Assembly: GCF_000313135.1 (NCBI RefSeq)
Contig: NW_004457422.1
Location: 1-51,993, forward strand
From: Acanthamoeba castellanii str. Neff
Lineage: Eukaryota > Discosea > Longamoebia > Acanthamoebidae
Direction of reading: 5' to 3'
DNA length: 51,993 bases
Part shown: piece after piece, positions 14,554 through 26,140 of the stretch
Position numbering within the stretch: the stretch's first letter is position 1
Layout: each line of letters starts with the position of its first letter
Notes under the pieces: generated by a model
What the model saw: only the letters and a program-made list of their open reading frames with translations
Databases searched by the model: none
What the model was told of the DNA's origin: nothing
Translations under genes and position numbers: made by a program

Positions 14554-15546
14554 ATGAGCGGGATTACTCTACCGAGCTTGACGAATGTCCTTCAGAGCGC
14601 GGGCATGGCGGTGCACGGCCACCCGTCGGCACCCGGGAGCACCCAGCTACCCCCACTTCATCAATTGAACATCTCGTCACAGCCCTCCTCGCAGCCTCCT
14701 CAGCCTTCACTGCAGTACTCTGAGCCCGCGCAATCGACTGCTGCCAGCGACGATATGGACAGCGACGTGGATCGCACCAAGCACCCGTCGGGCATTGTCC
14801 CTACTCTGCAGTACGTAGTCATTGAGTTTCTGGGGGGGTTCAAATTCAAACCTCGTTACTCAGATTGTCTCCTTCTTCAAAGTCCATTCTTGTCTCCATT
14901 CTCATGATGTTGATGATTCTGCAACAGAAACATCGTCTCCACGGTGAATTTGGGGTGCAAGCTCGACCTCAAGAACATCGCACTGCATGCACGTAACGCC
15001 GAGTACAACCCGAAGCGTTTTGCTGCCGTCATCATGAGAATTCGCGAGCCGAAGACGACCGCGCTCATCTTTGCATCGGGCAAGATGGTGTGTACGGGCG
15101 CCAAGAGCGAAGAGGCATCTCGTCTGGCTGCCAGGAAGTACGCTCGCATCATCCAGAAGCTCGGATTCGCCGCCAAGTTCCTCGATTTCAAGATTCAGAA
15201 CATCGTCGGCTCGTGCGATGTGCGATTCCCCATTCGTCTCGAGGGTCTCGCCTTTGCCCACAACCACTACTGCAGCGTACGTCCTCCATCCCCCTCCCCC
15301 GCTCTCTACTTGCTCATCTGCCAGAGGCAGCTCGCCTAATCTCCATGCTGTGCTGTGCATGTACACCACGTGCAGTACGAGCCAGAGCTGTTCCCGGGTC
15401 TCATCTACCGCATGGTGCAGCCCAAGATCGTGCTGCTCATCTTCGTGTCGGGAAAGATCGTGCTCACGGGCGCCAAGGTGCGAGAGGAGATCTACGAGGC
15501 CTTCGAGAACATCTACCCGGTGTTGACCGAGTACAAGAAGACCTAA
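14554..15546 (+). CDS. TBP: TATA-binding protein TBP (258 aa, 3 exons)
   Basis: General transcription factor that binds the TATA element and nucleates Pol I, II and III pre-initiation complexes in the nucleus. Exons are 14554-14810, 14928-15276 and 15376-15546, with total coding length 777 nt. The N-terminal domain (about residues 1-80) is Ser/Pro/Gln-rich. The conserved saddle starts at [19 protein letters not shown] and contains two direct repeats, each with an FxSGK-type loop: [17 protein letters not shown] in the first and [17 protein letters not shown] in the second. It ends [10 protein letters not shown], followed by the stop. The 258-residue length is the one I recall for A. castellanii TBP and is the main basis for the organism call. 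Confidence 0.97.
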
Positions 15547-15962
15547 GCCATCCACCTCACCTGTACAAACTACCAACCCCCCCAACCATCGCCGCCGTCA
15601 CTTGTATCTACTCCCTCCCTCCCGCCAACCAACTACTCAGCCCACCGCGGTCTGCCACCGGCGCGTGCACGAATGTACATTCGCCCAGGGGGCGTTGAGA
15701 ACAAAAACATACACCGGTTTTTTTAACAACATGTGTTGTGTCTATGTTATGTTGGTGAAGACACGTCATGTGGGCTATGTGGTGTTGATGAGGGTCCAGA
15801 GAGGCTTGTAGGCTGCTTGTTTGTCAAGTCTACAAAAGAGTGCTAACAAAATTGGCCAATCGTCAGTCTGGTTCGAACCCCGTTCTGGTGATTGGCTTGC
15901 GACAGAGAGGAGGAGAAGAGGGGAGTACAGGTGTAGTAGGTGTAGAGCACATCATCAGCTGA
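15547..15962. other. Convergent 3' intergenic region of TBP and permease
   Basis: Contains the TBP 3' UTR and downstream sequence of the permease. A palindromic GGTTCGAACC near 15870 resembles a Pol III B box but has no tRNA fold around it. No gene is visible. Confidence 0.6.
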
Positions 15963-18900
15963 TCAGTTGATGATGCGTTTGGTCTCTTCGTCGTTGGGTG
16001 CCAATGGCGAGTATCGCCGCCAGAGCCACTGGCCGGCGACCTTGAGGAAGTAGGTCAGAACGATGATCACGTTGGCGCCGCCGGTGATCGTCCACAGCTG
16101 CCAGTCGCCTCCCGCGAACAACAAACCTACCATGCGCGACAGGAGAAAAGCAACACAGCATCCAATTTACTGTAAATATAATAATAGAAAAATAAATAGA
16201 TAAAAGAAAAAAACAATAACATAATAAGTTTCTAAATAACGGAACAAGAATTGTTATATGGGGGAGGAGTACCGGAGAGGGCGATGGTGGGGAGGACGAT
16301 GAGATAGGCCCCCAACTTGCCGCCAGGGACGACGAACGGGCGCGGGGTGTCGGGTTCGGTGTACTTGAGGCGGATGAGCGCAAAGTACTCCAACAGCAAA
16401 TTCACGACTCGCATGAACATCGTCACCTGTGCATTCGTATGTTAGCATCGGTTCAAACAGGAAGAGAGCAACCATTTTTGTATCTAGAATATATTACATT
16501 TATATCGTTATTTAAATGTAAAATAAATATAGAAAATAATGAACAAAAGAAATAAAAAGGAAAAGAAAATAAGAGGCCTGTGCCGGAACCCTCCGGGCGG
16601 GTTTCAGGGCGTGCTCCACGTCGTTTTCGGTGGATAGCTCGCGTGCGCTTTCTTTGGGGTGACCCAACGACAACAGCCGCCGCCACCACCCAACTCGCGA
16701 CACTTCACTCCGACACCACGCCCGCGCACAGAGAAGATGGATGGATGGCTGGGATGGGATGGAGAGACCACAAGGGCCGTACCTGCACGAGGATGTCGTA
16801 CGAGAGGAGCGAGAGCATGGTCACCACGATAGCTACGATCACGATTCCCATGATCGGCCTACGCACGTACGCACCGCACACGAACAAAAGCGATCATAGG
16901 TGGTCAGCCATGATAACTATTTCCGTCGCACGTGTCGTGTGTCGTGTTGCGTGTCGTGTGTCGTGTTGTGTGTGTCGTGCGGTGCTGTGTACCGGATGGT
17001 GCCGGTCTTGGCGCGGCGCCAGGAGAGGGCGACGAAGGAGGGGAGCTGCTGGGCGTCGCCGGGGGCACGGGCCATGGCCCACAGCACGCGGGCCATGGAG
17101 GCCATCGTCACGTTGAACGTGCCAAAGTTGGACATCACCGACGCCGCCATCATATAATACCTGGTACGCACACGCACACACGTCAACCACCGCACACGTC
17201 GCACGCACGCACGTCAACCACCGCACACGCCGCACACCGCACACGCCACACGGGGGGGGTGAGTGAGTACCCGAGGACGGAGGACATCTTGTAGGCGAGG
17301 GTGGTGAAGTAGCCCGACACCCACACGCTCCGGTCGGGCGTGTAGACCCAACCCACCAGCACCGGCAGGAAATAGTTCAAAATCTGATCAGCCCCCCCCC
17401 CAGCGTGAGCCGTTGGTGTCGTGTCGTGTCGTTGGTCGTGTCGTTTGGTGTCGTTTGGTCGTGTCGTGTCGTTGATCATGTCGTGGGCGAGCAAGTGGTG
17501 GATCGTACATTGAGGGGAAGGCCGATGGAGATGCCCGTGATGTAGGTCTTGCGGCCGTCCTTCACCTCGCCCGCCACCGATCCCATGGAGTCATAGCCAC
17601 CTGCCCCCAGCCGCTCACACACATCAGCGCCGCACGACACGCACCGCGACACGACACGACACGCACCGCGACACGACACGACACGTACCGAAGGACCAGA
17701 GGGTGGTGGAGATGAAGAGGGACCATTGGATGTCGGTGAAGGCCGGGACGTCGCCGAGGCGGTCCCACTGGAGGCCGCCCATGATCGGGAGGGCGATGAA
17801 CTCGGCGAGGAACGGGGAGAGGATGAAGAAGAGGAAGATGAGCGACAGGCGCGTGACCCACGAGATGCCCCACATGTTGATCAGCATGATGATGAACACG
17901 AAGCCAAACTTGATCGCAAACGCCTCGCCGTCCGTCAGATCGTCCTGTGTCCCACCTTGCGTCAGCCACCGCACACGCACACGCACACGCACACGCACAC
18001 GCACGGGTGGGGTGGGTACCTGCCAGTGCTGGGGTAGGTAGGCGATGACGAGGATGGGGTAGAGGGCCATGGAGGCGAAGGCGGAGACGAGGTAGTTGAA
18101 GGCGTTGATCCACCCGATGAAGGGCCCAAAGGCGCGCTGCACCCACACGATGTTGCCGCCGTTCTCGTCCACCATCAACGAAAGCTCCGCAGACATCAGC
18201 GCTACGCACACGACACACACCGCACACACGTTGGTTTATGAGTGTGTGCGGTGCGTGCGTGTGTGGTGTGTGCGGTCGTGTGCGTGTGCGGTGGTGGAGA
18301 CCTTGAGGCAGGGACCAGAGGACGGGCACGAGGAAGAGGGCGACGAGGGTGATGACGGGGCCGGCGGCGCCGACCGACGGTTCGATACCGAAGGGACCGC
18401 CGCAGGTGAAGAAATACGTCAGCATGGCCAGCTGGAACGCATTAATGTTGCGCTTGCCTGGTGGTCGGCACCGCACACCGCACACGCACCACCGCACACG
18501 CACCACCGCACACGCCGGGTCAGTCGCACGACACACGTATGACCGCACACGCACACGACACACGCATGACCGCACGCGCACGCGCAGGTACCGGCGGATT
18601 TCTTGTGATGGTGGTGGTCGCCGTGGTCGACGATTGTGGGGTCGGCGAGCTTGCCGCTCTCGAGGCCGAGGTGTGGGTCATGGCACGCCGGGTCGTTGTG
18701 GAACGAGCTCAGCGAGGCGTCGGACTGCAGACCCAATACTACACAATTCCAAAACAAATGAGTAAACAAACGAATAATAATAATAATAATAATAATAATT
18801 AAAATATTAAAACGAATAAATGAACTGGATTGGTTTATTTTATTTTATTGATTTTATTTATTATGTCAATGATGTAATAGGAATTTGATTGGAGGGGGGA

Positions 18901-19019
18901 GGAGGTCTACCGGGGCCGCTCTCTTCGAGGTCGCAGGCGTCGCCCTCGATCACAAAGCTGGACTCTAACGTATGCGACGGCTCCCTCGACCTCATCTGCT
19001 GGGGCGGCTCATTGTCCAT
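15963..19019 (-). CDS. APC-superfamily amino acid/polyamine permease, about 11 exons
   Basis: Multi-pass membrane transporter for amino acids or polyamines. The first exon is 18912-19019 (36 residues, cytosolic, starting MDNEPPQQ). The second is His/Asp-rich and includes GDHHHHKKSAG. Hydrophobic transmembrane exons follow. The segment AELSLMVDENGGNIVWVQRA, followed by FGPFIGWINAF and ALYPILVIAYLPQ, closely resembles plant and protist polyamine-uptake (LAT/PHS-like) transporters. The TM6 region reads TTLWSFGGYDSMGSVAGEV, the typical substrate-site segment of this group. Later exons hold the remaining membrane spans, such as IMGIVIVAIVVTMLSLLSYD, and the last exon ends LAPNDEETKRIIN before the stop at 15963. 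Introns carry CACACG or CGTGT repeats. The substrate is inferred from similarity only. Confidence 0.85.
18773..18800. repeat. (AAT)n trinucleotide repeat in a permease intron
   Basis: About eight AAT units followed by AT-rich DNA, inside the first intron of the minus-strand permease. Confidence 0.8.
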
Positions 19020-19637
19020 TAGTACGACTAATGGAAAGAAGTGGAATGCGCAGCCGCGCCAAAAACGATTTAATGATTTTAAAAATATACAACTTGTTAA
19101 GCAATTAGGAATCACGAATCGGAATTCACGGCAAACCAATTAAAGGCCTTCAATTCATGGATGATGATGATGAACGAGTACAGCGACGACGAAACCGTGC
19201 AGGCGCATAATCACAACTTTAAATGCAGTTTACAAATTAATCGCATTTAAATGTCGGGTAACAAGAATGAACAGCGGAGATGGGGTTCCCCGACGGGGCA
19301 TAGAGAGAGAGAGAGTGTGTGTGTGGAGTACTCACGTTTGCTCTCGTGGAAGAGACGCGGGGCCACCGGAGCAAAAGAGGATGAAGAAGATGGGGGCCCA
19401 GAGCTCAAGAGTGGTTGTTTTTTTTTGAGTTACGATAATGAAATGAATTTCACACCCCGCAAACGTCGAACGACAGTTCTGTCGACGAGAACCCCACCAA
19501 TCGCCATCCAGCCCGAGTATATGTGGTTTATCAACACATTTTCTATCTATATAGTATATATATATATATATTTAAGTGGGTGTCATGTTGTGTCACGTCG
19601 TGTTGTTTGGTGTGTTGTGTGCGTCGACGGGGCTCGT
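19020..19637. other. Tandem intergenic region, permease 5' side and RasGEF 3' side
   Basis: Holds the upstream region of the permease and the downstream region of the RasGEF gene, both on the minus strand. An AT dinucleotide run lies at about 19555-19571. A minus-strand donor-like GTGAGT near 19334 could belong to a 5' UTR intron of the permease. No coding potential is convincing. Confidence 0.45.
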
Positions 19638-22600
19638 TCAGGCGCCCTCGAGTGGCTGGAGGGAGAGCGAGAGGGAGTAGAGGCTGTCCTCGTCGGGCAC
19701 CTGGGGCGGCGACGCGAGGAACGCCTGGAGGCACTCGTCGGGCTCGAACTGGTACGACACGTTCTGGAAGAGCAGCAGCGTGTAGATCACCTTCCCGATC
19801 ATCTCCAGCTTCTCAAAGTTGACCAGCCCCGAGATCTCTGCACACATCCCACCATCAGCACACGACCGCACACACGACACGCACATACGACACACGACCG
19901 CACACGCACGACCGCACACGGTGAGGTGAGGGAAGCAAGGACGCACCCATTTCGTTGGCTTCGATGAAGAAGAGATCGCCGAGGGAGACGCCGAGGTAGG
20001 GCACGCAGGGAGGCACGGCCTCGGCTTCGAGCCGGCGGTAGTTGCGCCGGTTGTGCGTGGGCGACATCAGCTCGTCCAATTGCTTGAGCACCCGCCGCGT
20101 CTCCGGATCGACTGTTTGTGGGGGGGGGGAGAAGACGAAGGCAAAAGAGCGAAGCACGAACGTTTTCGCGAAGGAAGAAGAACGAAGACGCGACGGTCAG
20201 CGCAGGCTAAACGAATGTGGCAGGCGAGAGCGGGGAGGGGGATTACCATCTTTCCAGGTCTTGGTGAGGCGGGTGACCGCCACATTGCCGAGGCCAGCCA
20301 AGATCTCCAACAATCCGTTGAAGTTGTTCAGCTGTCGGCATTTCTGTTTGACATGTCGTGTTCAGCCACCACTTCGTGTGTGTCGTGTGTGTCGTGTGGC
20401 GTTGCGTGTGTTGCAAGTGTTGCGTGCGTATTCGGGGTGTTTTCCGTACCACGGCGATGCGGGCGAATTTCTGGATGAGCTTGGCGCGGGCGTCGTTTCT
20501 CGGCTCTGATAGCACCTCGTACGTCACCCAATTGCTCATCTGCGCAGAAGCACAGCGACAACGCGGTGATTCGGTGAGTGCTCTGTTTCGTTGACAGCGC
20601 GTGTGTGCGTGTGTGCGGGTGCGTGTGTGCGGTCGTGTCATGGTGCGTGCGGACACGTACGACGTTGAAGTGGCACGAAAGGGCGAGGATGTTGGGCGCC
20701 AGGAGCTCCTTGGCCTTGCGCGTCCAATTTACATTCAGCCATTCCTGCAGCGACCAACCAACCAACCACCACCACCACATGTTAGCCCTCTACCCTACAG
20801 ACGACATCGTATCCCGCACTCGCCGTCGCACCTTGTTGGGTACGGCGCGAAGAAGCCTATGCTCCACCAACGCCATCTGCTGGGCCATCTCGGACGACTG
20901 TTGCCGCACGACACACGACACACGACACACGCGCGTTCCATCAGAAAAAACATAATGAGGACAGTCACAAGACACGAAACGCACCTTGATGCGCACCCAC
21001 GGGCTCTTGTTGTTGAGGTTCTTGGACGAGAAGGAGAGCGAGAGCGACTGGGAGAGGGACATCCAGTGGTTGGGGTCGAACCCGCCGCCCACGTCGCGAC
21101 TCGCCCGCCGCGGGTCGGGCCGGTAGGTAGTCGGGCCTCGGCCTCCGTTCCGGTCCCACGGCGCGCCGGTCGGCTCCCCCCGCGTCTCCCGCGGCGTGTA
21201 GATCTGCGACGCGCTGTGGCCCGGCGCCCTATGAAGAAATGACACGTCACGTTATTATTATTATTACGAATTAAAAAAGAGAATAAAAATACAAACAAAA
21301 AATAAATGCTGTACCGGTAAAGCGGGCGTTCGAGGGACTGGCGCACGGGCTGGGCGGCGATGGAGGTCGAGGCGGCGAGGGCCTGGAAGCGCTCCTGGCG
21401 CAGCTGCTTGCGCTTCTGCTCGAGCAGCATGAGGAGGCCCTCCCGGTGCTCCTTCTTGAGCGGACTCGCCTTGAAGAGGCGCAGCGTCTCGTTGTCCTCG
21501 TAAAAGTCCATCACCTGCAGATTGATCCACTGCTCGAACACGCTCACCACCCTAAATTTAGGGCCGAAAAACAACACGACACGCACGACACGACACACAT
21601 TCAGAAATTGATCGCTTTGGTTGGCGGTGAGGACCGGGCCGGGCGCACCCTTCTTGGATCTTGTTGGCGTCGGCGGCGCGGGGCGGGGCGGTGGTGTAGC
21701 GCTTGACGAGCGCCTGGCACAGGTCGCGCGGGGTGAAGATGGACTTGTAGCTGAGCACGAAGGCCTCGACCATGGTCGGCTGCTCGCGCGCGTTGCCCGA
21801 GATGCCGGCGATGGCATGGCCGGGCGTGGGCGGCCGCCGCCGGATCGGCGTTGCATTGGCCATCCGCAGCCGGCGCGCGCGTCGACCGTCGACATCCGGA
21901 CCCGGCGACAGGTATGTGCCGATGCTGTAGGGCTGGCGACTTACGGGGCCGCTGCTGTTGTCGACGTCGCGCGAATCGTTGATGACCTTCTTGGTCCGCT
22001 CCCGCAGGATCTTGTGACGCCGGATCATGGCGTCGCCGTTGCCGTCGACGTCGTCGTCATCGTCGCTATCGACAAGCTTGGCATTCCTGTCATTCTTCAC
22101 CGGCGACGAGCGCTCGAGGCTGTGGTGATGCGCCGCCTTCCGGCGCCGCGTGGGCGCGGCGCGCGGGCTGACCTCCTCCGTGGACTGGTCCTTTTCCCTC
22201 TTTGTTTCCTTTTCATTTTCCTTCCGCCGTCGGTTCCCGCTCTCGCGCGTCGATTGAGTCACGTCACCCCGCGTGAGCCCGCCCGGCGACGTTGTGCTCC
22301 GCTTCATCGGAGGCACCGCTGCCGTCGTCGCCTTCGTCTTCGCTTTCGTCTTGCTGTCGACACTTGTCTCGTTGGCGTCCGCGTCCGGGTCGACATCCAG
22401 GATCTCGAGGAGCGTCGGCCGCTTCTTCTTCTGAGGGCCATCGGGCGACGTGGGCGACGAGGCCGGGCCGAAGGCGAACGTGGGCGGCGCACCCGACGGC
22501 GAGGTCGAGGGCGAGGGGAACGAGACGCTGGAGGAGAGGGATGGTCGCGGCCGCGGCGGCATGATGCCGGCCGGCATGTACCGGAGCGTGCCGGTGCGAT

Positions 22601-25078
22601 GGGCCACCGACGATGATGTCTTGTCGTCGCAGTCGCCGCCGCCGTCGGCTTTGCTGCCGTTGCGCGGGAGGGTAATCATGGCCTCCTCCTTGATCGAGTC
22701 CCAGTCGAACAGCGCCGAGCAGTGGGCCTCCTCATCCGCGGCTTCGTCCTTAACCTTCTTCGTCTTCTCTTTCTTCTTCTTCGTCTTCTCCTTCTTCTCT
22801 TTCTTCGTCTTCTTTTTCTTTTTCTTCTCCGCTTCATTCTTGTCACCTTTCGCTTCGTTTTCTTCTCCTTCGTTCTTTTCGTCGCCCGGGCTTCGCTTTC
22901 GGTCTCGTCGCAGGCTCGACTCCTGCTGCTGTCGCTCCTTCCGCTGCTCCTCCTTCCGCTTCTGCTCGGCAAAGTCATCGAAGCTCTTCGACGAACTGCT
23001 CTTGTTCCTGCTCTCCTTCGCTCCGGCGCCAACGCTCAGGCCGCCGCTGTTCAGCTCCCCCTTCTTGCCGCCGCCGCCGCCGCCGGTGGTGCTAGTGGTG
23101 GTCGACGTCGGTATGGAGCCGCCGCTGCGCAGCTGCTTGGCGCTCGTCTGCGTGGGCGACGACGACGTCGGCGAAGCCGAGGCCGCAGGGCTTTTCCCGG
23201 CCTTTTCCTTTTCCTTTTCCCTGTCGCGGCCGCCTTTGCCGCTGGGTTTCTTCGAAGCGCTGCGGGCCGCCTCCTCGAGCCGCATGATCGCCATGGCTTG
23301 CTCGAACATGAGCTTGTCGCGCGACTTTTCCATTTCGGACTCGCCCCCGGGCGACAGCTGCTTGGAATGCCTCCGCGCGCCGGGCGGCGATGCCATCAGT
23401 CCGCCGCTACCGAAGCCGCCGCCGCCGCCCGACTTGGTCTCGGCGCTGCGGCTGGCGTTGCGCATATGCTCCTCGATCTGCCGCTGCCGCTTCTCGAGCA
23501 TGCTGTCGGCGAGCAGCTTCATCTCGGCCTCGCTGATCGCCATCGCGTCCTCCGCGCTCTTCCCGCGCCGGTGCTCGCTCCGCTTGACCCGCTCCACCGT
23601 CGGCCGCCTGTCCGCCGACCGCGACAACGGCCGCTTGTCGGCATTACTAGTGCCACGTGGTGTCTTGTTGTCGACAGCGGCGGCAAGAGTCGGCGGCTCG
23701 ATGTCGAAGGGCTTGGCGGGCGGCTGGTCGCCGCTGTTGAACCGTCGGACCTGGCGCGTCTTGAGCTCGCGCTGCTCCCGCTCCCGCTCCATCTCCTTGC
23801 GCTCGCGCTCGCGCTTCTCCCGCTCGCGGTCGCGTTCGCGGGTCCGAGCGCGCTTCTCGTTCTCGCGTTCGCGTTCGCGGTCCTCGCGCGCCCGCCGCTC
23901 CTGTTCCTCGCGGTCGCGCATGAGCATCTCCTCCTCGGAGCGCGGCGAGAGCTGCGAGATGGCCTCCTCCCGTATCGAGTTCCAGTCGAACGCAAAGTCG
24001 TCCTCGATCCCGAGCGAATTGTCCTCGTCTGTTTACATTATGTTAATAAATAGAATAAAATAATAAAATAAATAATAAAATAGAGTGTAAGGAGAACATG
24101 TTCGTGTTCGGGTGGTTGTTGCATGTTTTGTTACCGCGGCGGTTGGCCGGTTGGCGGAAACAGGAATTAAGAAAATAGGAATTAAGTGCCCACCACCGGA
24201 AACGGGGTAAAACAGCAGAGAGCCCGGTTACGCAAAAGAATTAAAAAACAAATGATGAAGAGAATAACTATCGGACCAAAAGGGAAGAAGGGCGTGCCTT
24301 GCTTGATGGCGGCGAAGAGGACGAGCTTCTCGATGATCTTGGCGAAGGTGGCCGCACGGAACGAGAGCATGCCCGGCGCCACGCCCGACTGGCTGAACTC
24401 GTCGTCCGCATCCTCGTTGTCGTTGTCGTCGTTGTCTTCCTCCTCCTCTTCTTCCTCACCTTCATCTTCATTGTCGTCCAGGCCCAACTCCCCAGCAGCG
24501 CCGGCCTGTCTCCGCCCGCCGCTGCCGTGGCTTCCGGCGCCGCGCCGTCCGCTGCTGCCGCTCCCGCTGCTGCCGCGGCTGCCCACACTGTCGCTCCGCT
24601 TGTGTACCCGGCGGCCGGTGGTGGGCGAGCTCGAGTGCGATCGTCGCAGGGCCGAGCGCGACGAGGGTGCCGGCATCGACTTGACCAGCGACGGCGACCC
24701 CGACGACGAGGCTGACTCTTTGGCGGCCGAGGTTGGCACTGCGGGCGACGAGGCCGAGGAGGAGATGGAGGGCGCGATGGAGAGGATGTTGACGTTCTCC
24801 TCGTCGGCCTCGTCGAGCACAAAGTCGTCCCAGTCGACCGTCACCCGCTTGACCGAGTCCGTCCGCTTGCGTCGCTCGCGCTCGAGCAGCCGCGTGTGGT
24901 GCTGCTTCTTGGGCTGCTGCTGGTCGTCGGGGCCCTCGTCGCTGGCCGGCGCGGGCTGCTGGTCGTCGGCAATGGTGGCCTTGGCAGAGGGCGAAGCCGA
25001 CGAAGCCGAGCGGCTGATGATGTCGGCGGGCACCTCGTCGCTGCGCACGACCCGCAACCGACGCGACGAGTTGCTCTT

Positions 25079-25111
<33 letters not shown>

Positions 25112-26140
25112 CGCGCCGCCATGATGGTGATGTGCGTGGGACTCGCTGTCGCTTTCGCTCTCCTTCTCGCTTTCGGCCGCCGCTTTCGCTCTTTTCGCTC
25201 CGGCGGCGGGTTCGCCGCCGTTCCCGGCGCTCGCCGCCGCGGCCAGGCCCTCGCGCGATATCATGTTCAGCATTTCAGCCGAGCTCGCCGACGACTTGAG
25301 CGAGAAGCCCGCCTTGGGCGCACCGCAGCCGCCGCTGCCGCCGTAGAGTTTCACGCCTTCAAACTCCTCCGACGGGTTCGACGTCGCCGGCGACGACAGC
25401 ACGCGCACGAGAGCTTGGCCGCCGCTGCTGCTGACGACGTGCGCAGTCGGCTGCGGCAGTCCGCCGGAGTGAAGGTGGTGCGCGTGCTTGAGCAGCGACG
25501 ACGTCGACGGCGTCGAAGAAGAAGAAGAAGTCGACGAGGACGAGGACGATGACGACGACGACGACGACGACGCGGAGGAAGCGGAGGAAGCGGAGGAGAA
25601 CTCTCTGGCCACCCGCTCGCTTTCGGCCTTCTTCTCCTTTCGCTTCTTCTTCTCCTTCTTCTTCTTTTCCTTCTCCTTCTTTTCGATCTTCTCCTTCTTC
25701 TTCTTTGTCTTCTTCATGACCATCACCTGCTTCTTGAGTCCCTCCAGTCGCTCGTCGTCGTTGAGGGACGCGTCGCTCACCACCGCGTCGTGCTCCACGC
25801 TGCTGAGGGCCATGTGCATGCTGCGCGCCTGCTCCTTCTTCTTCCGCCGCTCGGTCTCGCTCTCCGTCTCCCCCTCCACCACTCGCGCCGTCGCTTTCGC
25901 TTTCGTCGTCGTTTTCGTCGCTTTCGTTCTTTCGCCTCCCCCCTCACCGCCGTTTTCGTTCTTTTTCGTTTCTTTCTTGGTGAGGCCCACCCGCTCGTGG
26001 GGGGCGGAGGCGATGCCGAGAGATGATGATCCGGGTAGCACGGGAGAGGGGGGCGCCAACGAAGTCGAAGTCGATGAAGATGTGGCCGACTTCTTTCGCG
26101 ATGTCGAGGGCGAGTACGAAGCGCTCGAACGCAGAGACAT
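19638..26140 (-). CDS. Very large RasGEF (REM plus CDC25 domain) with low-complexity inserts, about 1,800 aa
   Basis: Ras-family guanine nucleotide exchange factor. Exon 1 (24298-26140, 614 aa) is Ser/Lys/Asp-rich with poly-Gln and poly-Ser tracts, and ends MLSFRAATFAKIIEKL, the start of a REM (RasGEF_N) helix. Exon 2 (21649-24028, about 793 aa) is dominated by Arg/Glu and Lys repeats and ends TMVEAFVLSYKSIFTPRDL then CQALVKRY, the rest of the REM domain. Downstream exons give the CDC25 fold: MAQQMALVEHRLLRAVPN, MSNWVTYEVLSEPRNDARAK, then KCRQLNNFNGLLEILAGLGN, THNRRNYRRLEAE, PCVPYLGVSLGDLFFIEANE and FEKLEMIGKVIYTLLLFQ. The stop is at 19638-19640. A motif FDW(D/N)SI(R/K)EEA occurs twice. The intron at 24029-24297 appears to have a GC donor. 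Exon edges in 19638-21600 are approximate. Confidence 0.88.

Noticed and set aside
15860..15890. B-box-like GGTTCGAACC suggesting a tRNA
   Set aside because: The motif is just a palindrome. No acceptor, D or anticodon arms fold around it and there is no T-run terminator.
19540..19575. AT dinucleotide run as a TATA promoter for a plus-strand gene
   Set aside because: No coding frame or start codon with support lies downstream; the sequence is the 3' flank of the RasGEF.
22450..24063. Long plus-strand open frames opposite the RasGEF
   Set aside because: They are mirror images of GC-rich, Arg/Glu and Lys repeats on the coding strand and contain poly-Ser/Phe artefacts. The minus frame has the REM motifs.
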